From Allacma fusca (lineage: Eukaryota > Arthropoda > Collembola > Symphypleona > Sminthuridae), in assembly GCA_947179485.1 (NCBI GenBank), contig OX359246.1, positions 44,371,632-44,435,631 of the forward strand: DNA of 64,000 bases, written 5' to 3'. Made by a program: the position numbers and the translations under genes. Below the pieces are notes generated by a model. That model had not been told where the DNA came from and did no database searches. It saw nothing but the letters and a program-made list of their open reading frames with translations. Numbering within the stretch: position 1 is the stretch's first letter; every line of letters begins with the position of its first letter. Below are positions 51,293-61,300 of this stretch, in pieces.

Positions 51293-54200
51293 TTAATCGT
51301 CTTCCTCGGACGGCCCTCTGAGGGTGCCTGTCTCCTCCTCTCCTTCCGCTAGTGTTCGGAATGATATGACTGCGAATCTATTCTCGGATAAAATCTCCGG
51401 GTCCCATCTTGCACGTGATGATCTTTCCCATAACTGATCCATTAGCCTTCTGTGCTCTACAGGGTTTGTTATGGAAAGATAGCTGGTTCTTTGTTGTGTC
51501 ACTGGGTCTCTCCTGAGTTCTTCCTGCAAAAAATCATGTTCGAGGTCTCGAAAAACTATTTCGATTCCTGTTCGACCTCTGAGGGTTCGTATGAGATTTA
51601 TTATGTCAGGTTCATCTGGTCTTCCATCAATGACAACTGATCGCCATTGTGCTGCTTGGAATCGGTCTATTGCACTTGGTATCATGTGTATTGGTGTTAT
51701 TCCTGGTCGTCTCTCATTTCTTGGAGATAGTTGGTATGGTTTGTAACTTGGTCCGTCTCCACGGTTGCTAATTTGCTCCCGAATCCTATGAAAATGTTCT
51801 CTTTGCCAGATTCGTATCGTGACAAGTTCGTTTAGGTCTCTGAAAGAACCTGTTTTCCGGGGTTGTCTTAGAGTGGCTACTCCTCCTTTTAGTTTTCTAG
51901 CGTATAGGGTAGTTGGCTTTTGGCCTTCTCCCGCTAGTTTCATTGCGAATATCCAGTCTTCCCATTGTCCTAGTTCTTCCTCTATGTCGTCGATTGGATT
52001 GGGTTGACTTCCGCTACTCTGGTTTATTGCTCCGAATTGTCGCCACTCCTGAATTGCCGCGTCCTGATGATAAAGAGTTATGATCCTTTCGGTCATACTC
52101 GCAAATTCTTGAAAACTTAGCATGTGTATTGGTATACTTGCTAGTTGCTGTAAAGCTTTCTCTCCACGTCCGGTGATGGCGTCTCCTCTGAGTAGGAAAC
52201 TATTTATCCATATTTCTTGCTCTCGCCAGGTTGGCTGAGTTCCTATGTCAAACCACATCTGAGTAATCAATCGGCGTAGCTCGGTTCCCGTGAGCCCTTG
52301 CATTACTCCCTGATGTTCCCGACATGTTAGATATGTTGGTACTTGGTGATTATCAATACCTCTCTGACCATTGAACAATGTTGTCCAAAGTCTCGGTATC
52401 ATTTCCCCTGGTGAGATGTTCATGTCTCCTGCCATTGTTTCCAAACGGGTGTTTTCCATTGGTACGTTTCTTCGACTTTGCCCGTATAGGATGAGCAGGT
52501 CTCGCTCCCTTGGGTCTAGTCTGCGATAATCTGTGGGATGGTCCATTGCATCATACAGCAATGCCCTTCTTTCCCGGATTAATTCTCCGTGGTTGTTGTA
52601 ATCTATTCCTGCTTGGTGTTCTGCGTATTCTATATTTGATTCATGAGCATCTGTTCTGGGTTCGCTTAAGGTGCTAAGCGCCCTTTGTAACTGCTCGAGT
52701 CGTAGTTGAGGTGGTTGAGTAGGTTGTTGGTGGATGTCAAGTCTCTCGATAAATGTCTCCCTGTACATTCTGTTGAGCCATCTCACTAGATTTTGCTCTG
52801 GACTGTTGGTTGAACGATGTGAGATATTATATGTTGGAAATCTCTCTGGGTCGATGGTAGATTTCTGGTAACAATGAGGACACATTGTGGCTCTTTCCCT
52901 GGTGTCCATGTTGTTACTGAAGTAGTTGGTTCTCCTGGAGTACTGCTCTTCTATCCGGCCATGGCGTTCGTCTCCAGATATATCTTCCATTACTTGGTCC
53001 GGAAATCTTGGCGGTGGTGAGTGGTCCAATGGGTCATTGGCCCTTTCCATCATCTTTCTCACTTGAAGTCGCACCGGATCCAGTTGGCTGTATAGCTGTG
53101 TCTTGTTTGGGTTGGTAAAGATGACTATTTCCGCATCCTCATCTTCCCAACTTGGTGCTACCATCCATCCACGGATTCCTATGTAAAATGATACGTGAGC
53201 TAAATCAACGAATCTTACATCAGGTGAGTCGGGTTGTGCCAGTGGATCTTCCGGTGCTGGAGCTGGTGGGTCTTCCTGGCGTTCTTCCTTAAACTCCACC
53301 TTTCGTTGACGTTGTCTAGCTCGTCTGGACTTCAGGTTGTCTTCAATGGGTGGTATGGATTGTCCTGCTATCGCGGATGGTCCGGGTGATGGTGACCTTG
53401 ATCCTCGTCTGTCCCTCGTATCGTTGAAGATTACAGTCCTAATGGGTGAGTATACTCTAACCCTGGGTCGTCCAATTTCTGGCTCTGGACCTCGTCGTCG
53501 TCCTCTATACTGGAATGTACAGTTTGGAGCATTGTTTCTTCCGTACAGTCTATCCAACTCTGGTCTACTCCTTCGGATGTATTGTACAGGTATATCCTTT
53601 TGTCTTTGCCAAGCTTCATGTGCTGCTAACTTGGTCTTTGGTCTTACGGGTGGCTTATGGCCGTGTTTGAGTGGGCAGTATTCACATCTGGTCTTCACCC
53701 ACTTGCTGTTTGTATCGTTGTCTGACGAACTATCTATCTGATGTTCTGATGGTGGCTTCTCCTCGTCGTCTAAGACTTCCTCCTTGATTATATTCAATGA
53801 TGTCCCGGCTCCTTCTTCTTGAGCCTCCACAGCTTGTTCCGTTGGCACAGCCGGTTCCTCTTCTGAGGCCAAAACCGGTCCTTCTGCTCCCTCTGTCCTT
53901 CGTGGGTGGCTTCTTCCGGGGTCGCCTTTCCGTATTGGGTCCTGGTTCCCTCCGAAGTCCATTCCAACGGACGTGCCAATATAGATTACCATTCTGAGGG
54001 TAAATCGCACAAGCTGTTGAATAATCCCTGTAGGTCTTCCTGACGATGAGTGAGCCTCCTCTTCCTCAATCCGTGCCAGCATAAGCTGTAGCTGTTGTTT
54101 CAAGAATTGTCTGCTATAACTGACGGGTGACCATGCGTTGGTCGGTCCTACGAATGCCTCTCGCCTCTGTCGTTCTCTGGCTGCCCGGTCCGACGTTCGC

Positions 54201-57200
54201 TGGAAGAGTGGGTGGGTTTGTGAGACGTTGGCGTGTGCCTTTGTCTCCCATCCCTTGAGTTCTTCTTCTTCGAGATGGTCAACTCCGTTGTATATGTGTG
54301 GTATGAGCAAAACTATCGTCCAGTTTGCTTCCGTGATTGTTGTTGCTAGTGCGAAGTGTACAACTTCACCTATTGCAACTTCCTCGGTGGGGTGAACATA
54401 GTCTTCCCCTTTTGTTATACTGTGAGGGTTGTTTTGTATCTGGCGTTGTAGATTATTTATCTGGTCTTTTGCCAAGATACTTCGCCTGGTACGTGTATGT
54501 GTGTTCTTAAGTCCCAAAATTTTGATGACTTTGCTGATGAATGTTCCGTATTGTAACTCGTACTCCTTCCAAATTTCGTATTCGGTATGTAGTGGTAACG
54601 GGATTGTCTTTGTGATTAAGTCCATTGCGACTGATTGTAAAGTTCTTGTTGTTAGATGGTAACCGTCACGTATTGCTTGTGACATTAACCAAATAGCTTG
54701 CGGTAATTTCCGTTGGTCTCGAATCTTTTGTCGTCGTTCCTCTTCCTCCGAAGTGGGTTCAGGAGCATGTCGTCGCTCTCTCCCGTTTTCGGATTCTTCC
54801 GCGTCCACTTCTTTGCCTAAAGCTTGATTCCATACTTTGGCTACAGAAGTTTCGTTGAGGTAATGAGCATTCCTTTGGATATCACCTGGTAATGCTATTA
54901 AGTTCGGAGCTATTTCTGTTGCTGTTGGATCTTCCTTAAGAAAATCTTCTAACTCTTTTTCCTCACTGGCGTTGACGGGCATTATCATCCAGATGGGTCG
55001 TTGGTCTGGTAGTTGGGACTCGATGAGTACCCAATCCTGCGGTATTTTGACTGTTTTTAGTGGTTTATTCCACCTTCTGACTGCGTCTAGGATTGAGCTG
55101 GTGTAGACTCCTACTATGACCATTCCCGTGGTACACATGCCTACGGCTCCTGCTACTCCTCGTACTACTCCATTCTGCCAGAGTCGGTGCGCTGTGGCTG
55201 AACCGAAGCCTTGGTACCGTACGGCTGAATTTCCGACCGGTGGGCATTCCCGTTGGCCGTAAGGGTCATAGTGTCCGATTTCCTCCGAGTCTTCCTTATT
55301 TTCAAAGTCTGGGCTGACATAGTCAAAGCCTCTTGGACTGGTTAGATTCTCGGTTTCCAATCGGGTCCACCACTGGTAATGTGATGCCCGGGTTGTTGGA
55401 TATGGTCCGTAGTGTCCCGTCAATTCCTTTCTCAAGTTGGATTGTCCTACAGCAGATGTAATTAAACCGAACATTAATAAAAATGATAACCAACTGTTAC
55501 CGAGGTAAGGTATGGGTCCTCCTCGTCTTCCTCCTCCTCCACGTCCCATCTCCGGCGTGTGAGGTGGCGTTTGAATTGATGAGGTTGACTGTCTTGGTTC
55601 CTCGTCGTCACTGAGGATGACGGTTCCGTCCTGGGGTGAGTTGGCAAAATCAGCCAATGAAAGCTGGTGGTGATTAACAATTTCCGTTGTATCCGAAGTT
55701 ATTGATGATTCTCGATCTTTAGGTCTTCTCTTTGATCTGATCACCTCAAAATCCTCTGAGCTACTGCTCTGGTCGTTGTGTTGTTCGGCTATAGATAGCT
55801 CAGATGTTGCAACTTCGACGTTTTGTGCTGGTGAGGGTGGCATTTCCGTTGCCATTCCTGTTGGGCTTGCAGTTTCTGGACCATTTCGTTTTTCCTGAGC
55901 GAGCAAACGCTCTAGCTCTCCGGATGTGGCTGTTGACGTTGGAATGTTCGTTGGTTCAAAGTGTGCTGGAGGTAATTCTCTGGTTTGAAGGTCTATCTTT
56001 GACTCAGCACATACCAAGTGAAAATCGTTATCATTTCTCCACTTTATCCATTCCTGGCGGTGGCGTGCTAATTCCTTCATTAATCCTTCCTTTTGCTTTT
56101 TCGCACTGTCTGCGTTGACATTTTGTCTGGCAAGGTTGCGGATGATTTCCCCGAGATCTTTTATTCGGTTTACCATCTCCTCGTGCTTCCCTGCTTTCCT
56201 GGAGTCTTCTCCGATTTTTAGGATGTTCGACTGCCATTTCGCCGGTGGTTGGGTTGGTGCTGTGTTCTGTCCGAATAGCTCTAAGATGGTCATCTGAGCC
56301 TCCTTCTTGACCTTCTTCTCCTTCTTTGCACGTTTCTTTGCATGATGTTCACATTCCTGTTGTACCACTGGTCCACTGTCGGTTGCAATTACTTGTCGTA
56401 CCCTTTTACATCCTTTCCTACTACAGGTTTGGATGGGTACTGTCTCTTCCTCTTCTGAGTCTGAAGAAGATTCATTGGCGGTATCTCTGTCCGCTGTTGT
56501 AGCTGTGTCCGTGGCAGTTTCCTCGCTCCATAATGTCACAGCTACTGATGGTGGAGTCACTACAGGTACTTCCACTGGTCTCTCTCTTTGAGCGATGCAA
56601 ACTGCACGCTGTGGTTTAGGTGGTTCACTATTAACCGGTATTGTTGGCGGTGGCATCTTTGTGACCGCTGTGTAACTTAAAGCTGGAGCTGCTATGGGTG
56701 CTGTCAGTATTGACTCCCTCTCCATTCGATCCTTATAATCTTTCGCTGCTGGTGATAGAAATGGTGAAGGCGGTGGGGTTGACTCTCTCCTGCTCCTTGA
56801 CCGCGCTGGACTGTCATAGCGGCTCCTTGACCTGTCGTCCTCCCGTCGCTTCTTCCTCTCCGATGACGACTCTGTCTCCCGCTTCCTGGTCCTGCTGTCC
56901 TTAGAGCTGTGTCTTTCCCTCGAACTTTCTCTTGAGCTTCTAGGATGCCTGCTCGAACTTTCTCCATTGGTGATGGCCCGCCCGCGGCCTCTCCCGGCTG
57001 GTACCATATGTGCTGAGTAGGCTGCGAATCTCGGAGGCTCCCTTCGTCGGTCCGCCAAGTTCCCTCGTCTCAGATCGGGTCCGTAGTTGTCGTCAATGCG
57101 TCTATTGATTCTATGGGCTACGTCCTCGACCTGTTCTTCATGTTGCGGTAACCATTCACTAATCTCGGGGATGTTGACCCGGGTAACTCCACAAATAGGG

Positions 57201-57862
57201 TCGGCTCCCATCACTTTCCGAGATGAGCTTCGACTTGTCTTGCCTCGTTCATACTGAAGGCCTGGAGTAAATGCCCATGGATCATGGTCATAATCTCCCC
57301 TTGGATTCTTTTGTCCGGGCACGTCCTTTTCTTGCCTGTAATTTTGGACTAGCCATGGATCATCTGGCTGTCTATTACGTGTTCTACAGATAGGAATCTG
57401 TCGTCGTATGGGAGTGGGATTAAATTCTTGCCCTTTAAAAAGGTAAACAAGATCATCTGGCGCTCGCTCGCCTCTGTCAACTTCCACCTGCTGCTCCGGA
57501 AAATTTATTGACCCGCAAAAGTGCGGTTCTCGTCGTAATATACGATAATCTAGTGTTAACTCTCTAGGCTTTCTGAGAGCTCCGATGAGTACTGAATGAG
57601 TTACGATTTCTCGTCCATCTCGTCCTTGGATGATAATCCTGTGGGGTAACTTCCCGTCTACTCTGAGAACAACTTCCAGTCGTCCCGTATCTGAGTTTGG
57701 TAAAATTTTTGCTTGTGGTATTTCCACTTCAGTTTGACTCACGTATTGGGTCCAATAACGTGGTCGATCGTCGTCGTCCCTGTCGACGGCGGGTAGGGCG
57801 TCTTGGCGTGGAGTCTCGTTGGTTCGAGACCCGGATGCACGTGACCCTCTGTTCTCTGACAT
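51293..57862 (-). CDS. 2189-codon ORF of the giant element, unknown product
   Basis: One uninterrupted frame of 6.57 kb. Its ATG (57862) directly follows a splice-acceptor AG (TTTTATCTTCAACCAG). Residues 1-780 are charged and disordered, with an Arg/Ser-rich tract near 290-380, SPAR/SPF motifs and a Cys/Lys patch (CSRKGCKRV...CEHHAKKRAKK, about 485-520). A signal-peptide-like helix (SWLSFLLMFGLITSAVGQS) lies near 785-805. Further hydrophobic segments lie near 896-925, 1180 and 1283-1300, with a basic RTRRS site near 1122 that could be a furin-type site. The C-terminal ~890 residues hold CEYC and CPHC cysteine pairs and a Trp-rich helical region. One reading is an envelope-like segment embedded in a larger polyprotein. 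I cannot assign a family; the absence of stops is the main evidence that it is expressed. Confidence 0.7.
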   Translation of the reverse strand: MSENRGSRASGSRTNETPRQDALPAVDRDDDDRPRYWTQYVSQTEVEIPQAKILPNSDTGRLEVVLRVDGKLPHRIIIQGRDGREIVTHSVLIGALRKPRELTLDYRILRREPHFCGSINFPEQQVEVDRGERAPDDLVYLFKGQEFNPTPIRRQIPICRTRNRQPDDPWLVQNYRQEKDVPGQKNPRGDYDHDPWAFTPGLQYERGKTSRSSSRKVMGADPICGVTRVNIPEISEWLPQHEEQVEDVAHRINRRIDDNYGPDLRRGNLADRRREPPRFAAYSAHMVPAGRGRGRAITNGESSSRHPRSSRESSRERHSSKDSRTRKRETESSSERKKRREDDRSRSRYDSPARSRSRRESTPPPSPFLSPAAKDYKDRMERESILTAPIAAPALSYTAVTKMPPPTIPVNSEPPKPQRAVCIAQRERPVEVPVVTPPSVAVTLWSEETATDTATTADRDTANESSSDSEEEETVPIQTCSRKGCKRVRQVIATDSGPVVQQECEHHAKKRAKKEKKVKKEAQMTILELFGQNTAPTQPPAKWQSNILKIGEDSRKAGKHEEMVNRIKDLGEIIRNLARQNVNADSAKKQKEGLMKELARHRQEWIKWRNDNDFHLVCAESKIDLQTRELPPAHFEPTNIPTSTATSGELERLLAQEKRNGPETASPTGMATEMPPSPAQNVEVATSELSIAEQHNDQSSSSEDFEVIRSKRRPKDRESSITSDTTEIVNHHQLSLADFANSPQDGTVILSDDEEPRQSTSSIQTPPHTPEMGRGGGGRRGGPIPYLGNSWLSFLLMFGLITSAVGQSNLRKELTGHYGPYPTTRASHYQWWTRLETENLTSPRGFDYVSPDFENKEDSEEIGHYDPYGQRECPPVGNSAVRYQGFGSATAHRLWQNGVVRGVAGAVGMCTTGMVIVGVYTSSILDAVRRWNKPLKTVKIPQDWVLIESQLPDQRPIWMIMPVNASEEKELEDFLKEDPTATEIAPNLIALPGDIQRNAHYLNETSVAKVWNQALGKEVDAEESENGRERRHAPEPTSEEEERRQKIRDQRKLPQAIWLMSQAIRDGYHLTTRTLQSVAMDLITKTIPLPLHTEYEIWKEYELQYGTFISKVIKILGLKNTHTRTRRSILAKDQINNLQRQIQNNPHSITKGEDYVHPTEEVAIGEVVHFALATTITEANWTIVLLIPHIYNGVDHLEEEELKGWETKAHANVSQTHPLFQRTSDRAARERQRREAFVGPTNAWSPVSYSRQFLKQQLQLMLARIEEEEAHSSSGRPTGIIQQLVRFTLRMVIYIGTSVGMDFGGNQDPIRKGDPGRSHPRRTEGAEGPVLASEEEPAVPTEQAVEAQEEGAGTSLNIIKEEVLDDEEKPPSEHQIDSSSDNDTNSKWVKTRCEYCPLKHGHKPPVRPKTKLAAHEAWQRQKDIPVQYIRRSRPELDRLYGRNNAPNCTFQYRGRRRGPEPEIGRPRVRVYSPIRTVIFNDTRDRRGSRSPSPGPSAIAGQSIPPIEDNLKSRRARQRQRKVEFKEERQEDPPAPAPEDPLAQPDSPDVRFVDLAHVSFYIGIRGWMVAPSWEDEDAEIVIFTNPNKTQLYSQLDPVRLQVRKMMERANDPLDHSPPPRFPDQVMEDISGDERHGRIEEQYSRRTNYFSNNMDTRERATMCPHCYQKSTIDPERFPTYNISHRSTNSPEQNLVRWLNRMYRETFIERLDIHQQPTQPPQLRLEQLQRALSTLSEPRTDAHESNIEYAEHQAGIDYNNHGELIRERRALLYDAMDHPTDYRRLDPRERDLLILYGQSRRNVPMENTRLETMAGDMNISPGEMIPRLWTTLFNGQRGIDNHQVPTYLTCREHQGVMQGLTGTELRRLITQMWFDIGTQPTWREQEIWINSFLLRGDAITGRGEKALQQLASIPIHMLSFQEFASMTERIITLYHQDAAIQEWRQFGAINQSSGSQPNPIDDIEEELGQWEDWIFAMKLAGEGQKPTTLYARKLKGGVATLRQPRKTGSFRDLNELVTIRIWQREHFHRIREQISNRGDGPSYKPYQLSPRNERRPGITPIHMIPSAIDRFQAAQWRSVVIDGRPDEPDIINLIRTLRGRTGIEIVFRDLEHDFLQEELRRDPVTQQRTSYLSITNPVEHRRLMDQLWERSSRARWDPEILSENRFAVISFRTLAEGEEETGTLRGPSEEDD

Positions 57863-58055
57863 CTGGTTGAAGATAAAATACTTTGCAGTAATCTGATTTA
57901 ATGATTGTGTACGTACCTACGTATCGGATTCTCCTTCGACCTTGTCGTATGAGGTAACTAATGAGATTTATACGGTCTCCAATCTTGAGATCAATCTCGC
58001 TTTGACCAAAACTAACACAGTTTGGTATTGTTGTTAAGTATCTGGTGGTGCTCAT
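57729..58055 (-). CDS. Small ORF between pol and the 2189-codon ORF
   Basis: 108 codons unspliced, from ATG 58055, just after the pol stop (58062) and in the same frame as pol. Its ATG overlaps the stop of the preceding micro-ORF as ATGA. The first ~45 residues are compact and mixed (IDLKIGDRINLISYLIRQG); the part beyond 57920 looks like intron or overlap. It may be only the first coding exon of the 2189-codon protein. No homologue recognised. Confidence 0.45.
   Translation of the reverse strand: MSTTRYLTTIPNCVSFGQSEIDLKIGDRINLISYLIRQGRRRIRYVGTYTIIKSDYCKVFYLQPDVREQRVTCIRVSNQRDSTPRRPTRRRQGRRRSTTLLDPIRESN
57863..57920 (-). other. Candidate 58-bp intron in the giant element
   Basis: Minus-strand GTAGGT at 57920 and TTCAACCAG ending at 57863. 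Removing it would leave codon phase 0 on both sides, placing the small ORF that starts at 58055 in frame with the 2189-codon ORF. Without removal the two overlap in different frames by 134 bases. The splice is inferred only. Confidence 0.45.
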
Positions 58056-58315
58056 TCGCTTTCAGACTGATCCAAATCTTCTCGTCCTTTTTCGGGTACG
58101 AGTTGGGTATCGTCTACTTTCTCCGGTTTCTTCAGCGCTTCCTTCTTGAGGTGTTTCCCCTGCTTCTTTAACTCCCGAATTTCCTCCTGAACTTGTTGAA
58201 GTTCCTGTTGGATTTGTACTCGTCGGGTTCTGAGGATCGCTGACTGTCTCTCGGTGATCTGACGTATTCGTTCTAATTCTCTCAGGCCTTCTGGGACTGT
58301 CTTTCGTGATGACAT
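58052..58315 (-). CDS. Coiled-coil micro-ORF 5 (87 residues), overprints pol tail
   Basis: ATG at 58315, +1 frame relative to pol. A long amphipathic helix with Leu/Ile at heptad spacing (about residues 11-58, for example VQIQQELQQVQEEIRELKKQ) is followed by an acidic/basic tail ending SESE. Its TGA overlaps the next ORF's ATG in an ATGA, an arrangement used for coupled termination and reinitiation. Function unknown; a dimeric or trimeric helical protein is the simplest guess. Confidence 0.5.
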   Translation of the reverse strand: MSSRKTVPEGLRELERIRQITERQSAILRTRRVQIQQELQQVQEEIRELKKQGKHLKKEALKKPEKVDDTQLVPEKGREDLDQSESE

Positions 58316-61300
58316 CCAATGACCTGTCCTCTTCTGTAGAAAATTCTACAGGTGTATTGATGACTTCTGTATGCGTATCTACAGAGTCTTGTCCGTTTTC
58401 GTCTGTTAGAACTTCCTGGAACTCTTCGTCCTCTTCTGTAGAATTTTCTACAAGGACTTTTCGTTCCTTGGGTTGGTTGAATTGTTGGCTAGCCTGTTGA
58501 CTGCTCGAATTTGATTTTTCAGAGTATCCTTGACTCTCTCGGTTTGTTCTATCTCTCTCTCCACTCGTGCTATTGCCTCTCTGATCCGACTGCCTTGCGC
58601 TTGTAGGCTTTGCAGTGTCTGTCTCTGAGCTTCGCTGGGTGGGCTTGGTGTTGAGTTCCACAAAGGGGGGCTCTTCCAAGGCCTTTTGCTCATCTGAGTG
58701 AAGCAATTGTGTCGAAATATCCGCCTCTACTGAGGGCCAAGGCACCTCAACTCGTGAAGTCGCTTCTGAAGGTCCTTGATTTCCTGTTTCAATTTGTCCA
58801 GGTCTCCCTCTCTCTGTCGTAGGCGGTTGATTAATTCTCGGTTCTGATCCCGAATAGTGAGAATCTGTCTCTCTACACTCACTGCTGTCGTCCACATCAA
58901 GTTCTGTTGGACTTATCCCTGAACTACTTAATTCTTTAAGTGTTTTAAAGTCACTCTCGTCAATAAGTGGTTGAGTTTCTTCCTCACCTTCGGATATTAC
59001 ACCTGAGCTGTTTTCAGCTGGTTTATTAAATCCGAAATATCTTCTTTGGCTTTCTGGGTTTCCTGGAGGGTTGCTCTGTGATCTTTCTCCAGTTGTTTTA
59101 GTTTGCTCAGCACTTCCTGCTGTTCTGAAATCTGATGTAAAATTCTTTGTTTGAGACGAATTTCGTTCTCCTTTGCCTTGATTAATTGGGCTTGTAATCC
59201 CTGGATGATTAAGATTAATTCTCTCTTTGTATGTGTCATCAGTTATTCTGGTTGCACCTCGTCTTGTGATTTCTCCACTTGTGGGCAGAAACTTGACGTT
59301 TGAGGTTTTGTTTCTTGAATTAGCAGTTCTAAAGCTGCGATTCTCTGTTTGATGTACTCTTCCTGAGCTGCGTACTTCCAAATTTTTATTTGGACTAAAT
59401 TCCTCTGTTGTTTCAATCCCCTTATCTCGTCCCTGATTTCCTCTAGGGTGTTCATTTACTTTCGAGCGAGTGAAATATGGGTAATTTTTATCTAAAAATT
59501 CCCTATTATCTGAATAATTTCTTGACGAAAGTTTTCTTACTTGTGTACTTGACTGCTTAGTAGTACCTTTTCCTCCTTGAGTGTTATCTTTGTGTTGATG
59601 TAGTCCCTGGTTTGATTTCCCTCCTTCACTTGGGGTGATTTGAGAGTGTGAGTAATTTTTGTCACAAAATTCTCCTCTCTGTTGTACTGGCTGAGCTTGG
59701 TCACTTGAACTGTCTGAGCAATTTTCGGATGAAAATTCTCTAGTTATTTCCTTGGTTTGAGCAGGTTGAACTTTAAAAGTCACCTTCTTGCTCGTGGTTG
59801 AACTGTTATCTGAAGTGGTCGAACTCTTAAGAATTGACCGTGGCTGACTCACTGTAACTTTTCCACACTTGTTCCAATTTCGTTTTGTCACCAATTCCAC
59901 TATATCGGAATCTAAATCGTAACTATACTCGTCCTCAATGTGTTCTCGCTGCAGGCACTTCTTAAGCCTTTCCACATGGACTTTCTGTCTCTTTTTAGAA
60001 TTCCTAAGGTCTTGAATGATATAATTGTCTTTGGCTAAAACTTCTATGACTACAAAGGGTCCTTTGTAAGGGTGAAGAAAGCGTTCGCTCTTTCCAACTA
60101 TCCTGGTCGGTGTAAAGACTCGCACTGTGTCTCCGATGTTGAACTTAACGAACCTTCTTTTCCTATCATACCAATCCTTACTGTAGTCCTGACGTTCCCT
60201 TATCTTAGCAATAGCTTTTTCTATTCTAGTAGTGGCTTCCTCAGCACTCATAAAATTTGTGTCGACGCTGCTTAAACACAGTTGTAAGTTAAAATCATAT
60301 ATGGGTTGTCGCCTAAACATCATAAAATAAGGAGTTTCTTTGGTCACGTCATGGTGACTGCAATTGTAAGCATTTATTAGAAACGGTAAACAACTGCACC
60401 ATAATGCTTGCTCTTTTTGAGTATAATGACTCAGCATAGTGCTTATAGTCTGGACCATTCTTTCTATTTGTCCAACACTATTATGTCTTAATGCTGTAGA
60501 TGTAGAATGGTTCATGCCTAATCTTCGAAGTAATGCTTGAGTGATTTCCGCTCTGAATTCGGATCCTCCGTCACTCAGCAAGTTTTTAAACAGTCCGTAT
60601 TTTAAAACTACCTTGTGAAGCAAAAACTCTGCTATCCTGTCAGCAGTTTTATCTGGAATTGCTTCTGCGATCACGAACTTTGAAACATAATCTTGTGCGA
60701 TTATAATGTACTTATTCCCTTTTATGCTAATTTGCATGGGTCCAATGAGATCAATACATAATGCATCTCCTACATTTTCTATCCTGATTGGATGAAGTAA
60801 TCCTGCTGGTTTCGTTCTCATGGATTTAGCTGCTTGGCAACTTTCACATGACATGACATATTTTGCTACTGAGACGTTCATTTTTTTCCAAAAATAATTT
60901 CTGTTGAGTCTATGAAGCGTTTTCTGGAATCCTAAATGTCCTCCGCATAGGATCCCATCATGAGCTTTTGATAGTAGGAAATTTCTAAGTACTCGGGGTA
61001 CGTATAGCTTACGTCCATCTCTATGTACTATAGTAAGAATCCCTTCTCCATCAATTTCATATCGGCTATACTTCTCTTTGTCCTTCCAATTTAACGTATG
61101 CCGCATCTTTATTTTGTCCATGATGAATAAACAATCTGGATCGTCCCTTTGCATCTCCTGCATGTTATGTTCCTCTAACATAGTAACTTGCTCTTCATCT
61201 TCAAGTATCCTACACACAGGCTTGTGTGTGGAAAAAGTATCTTTGCTCCCTTCGCACCCCTGTAGTGCGTGAGCTCCTGGAACAAATTTTATTGCTCTAT

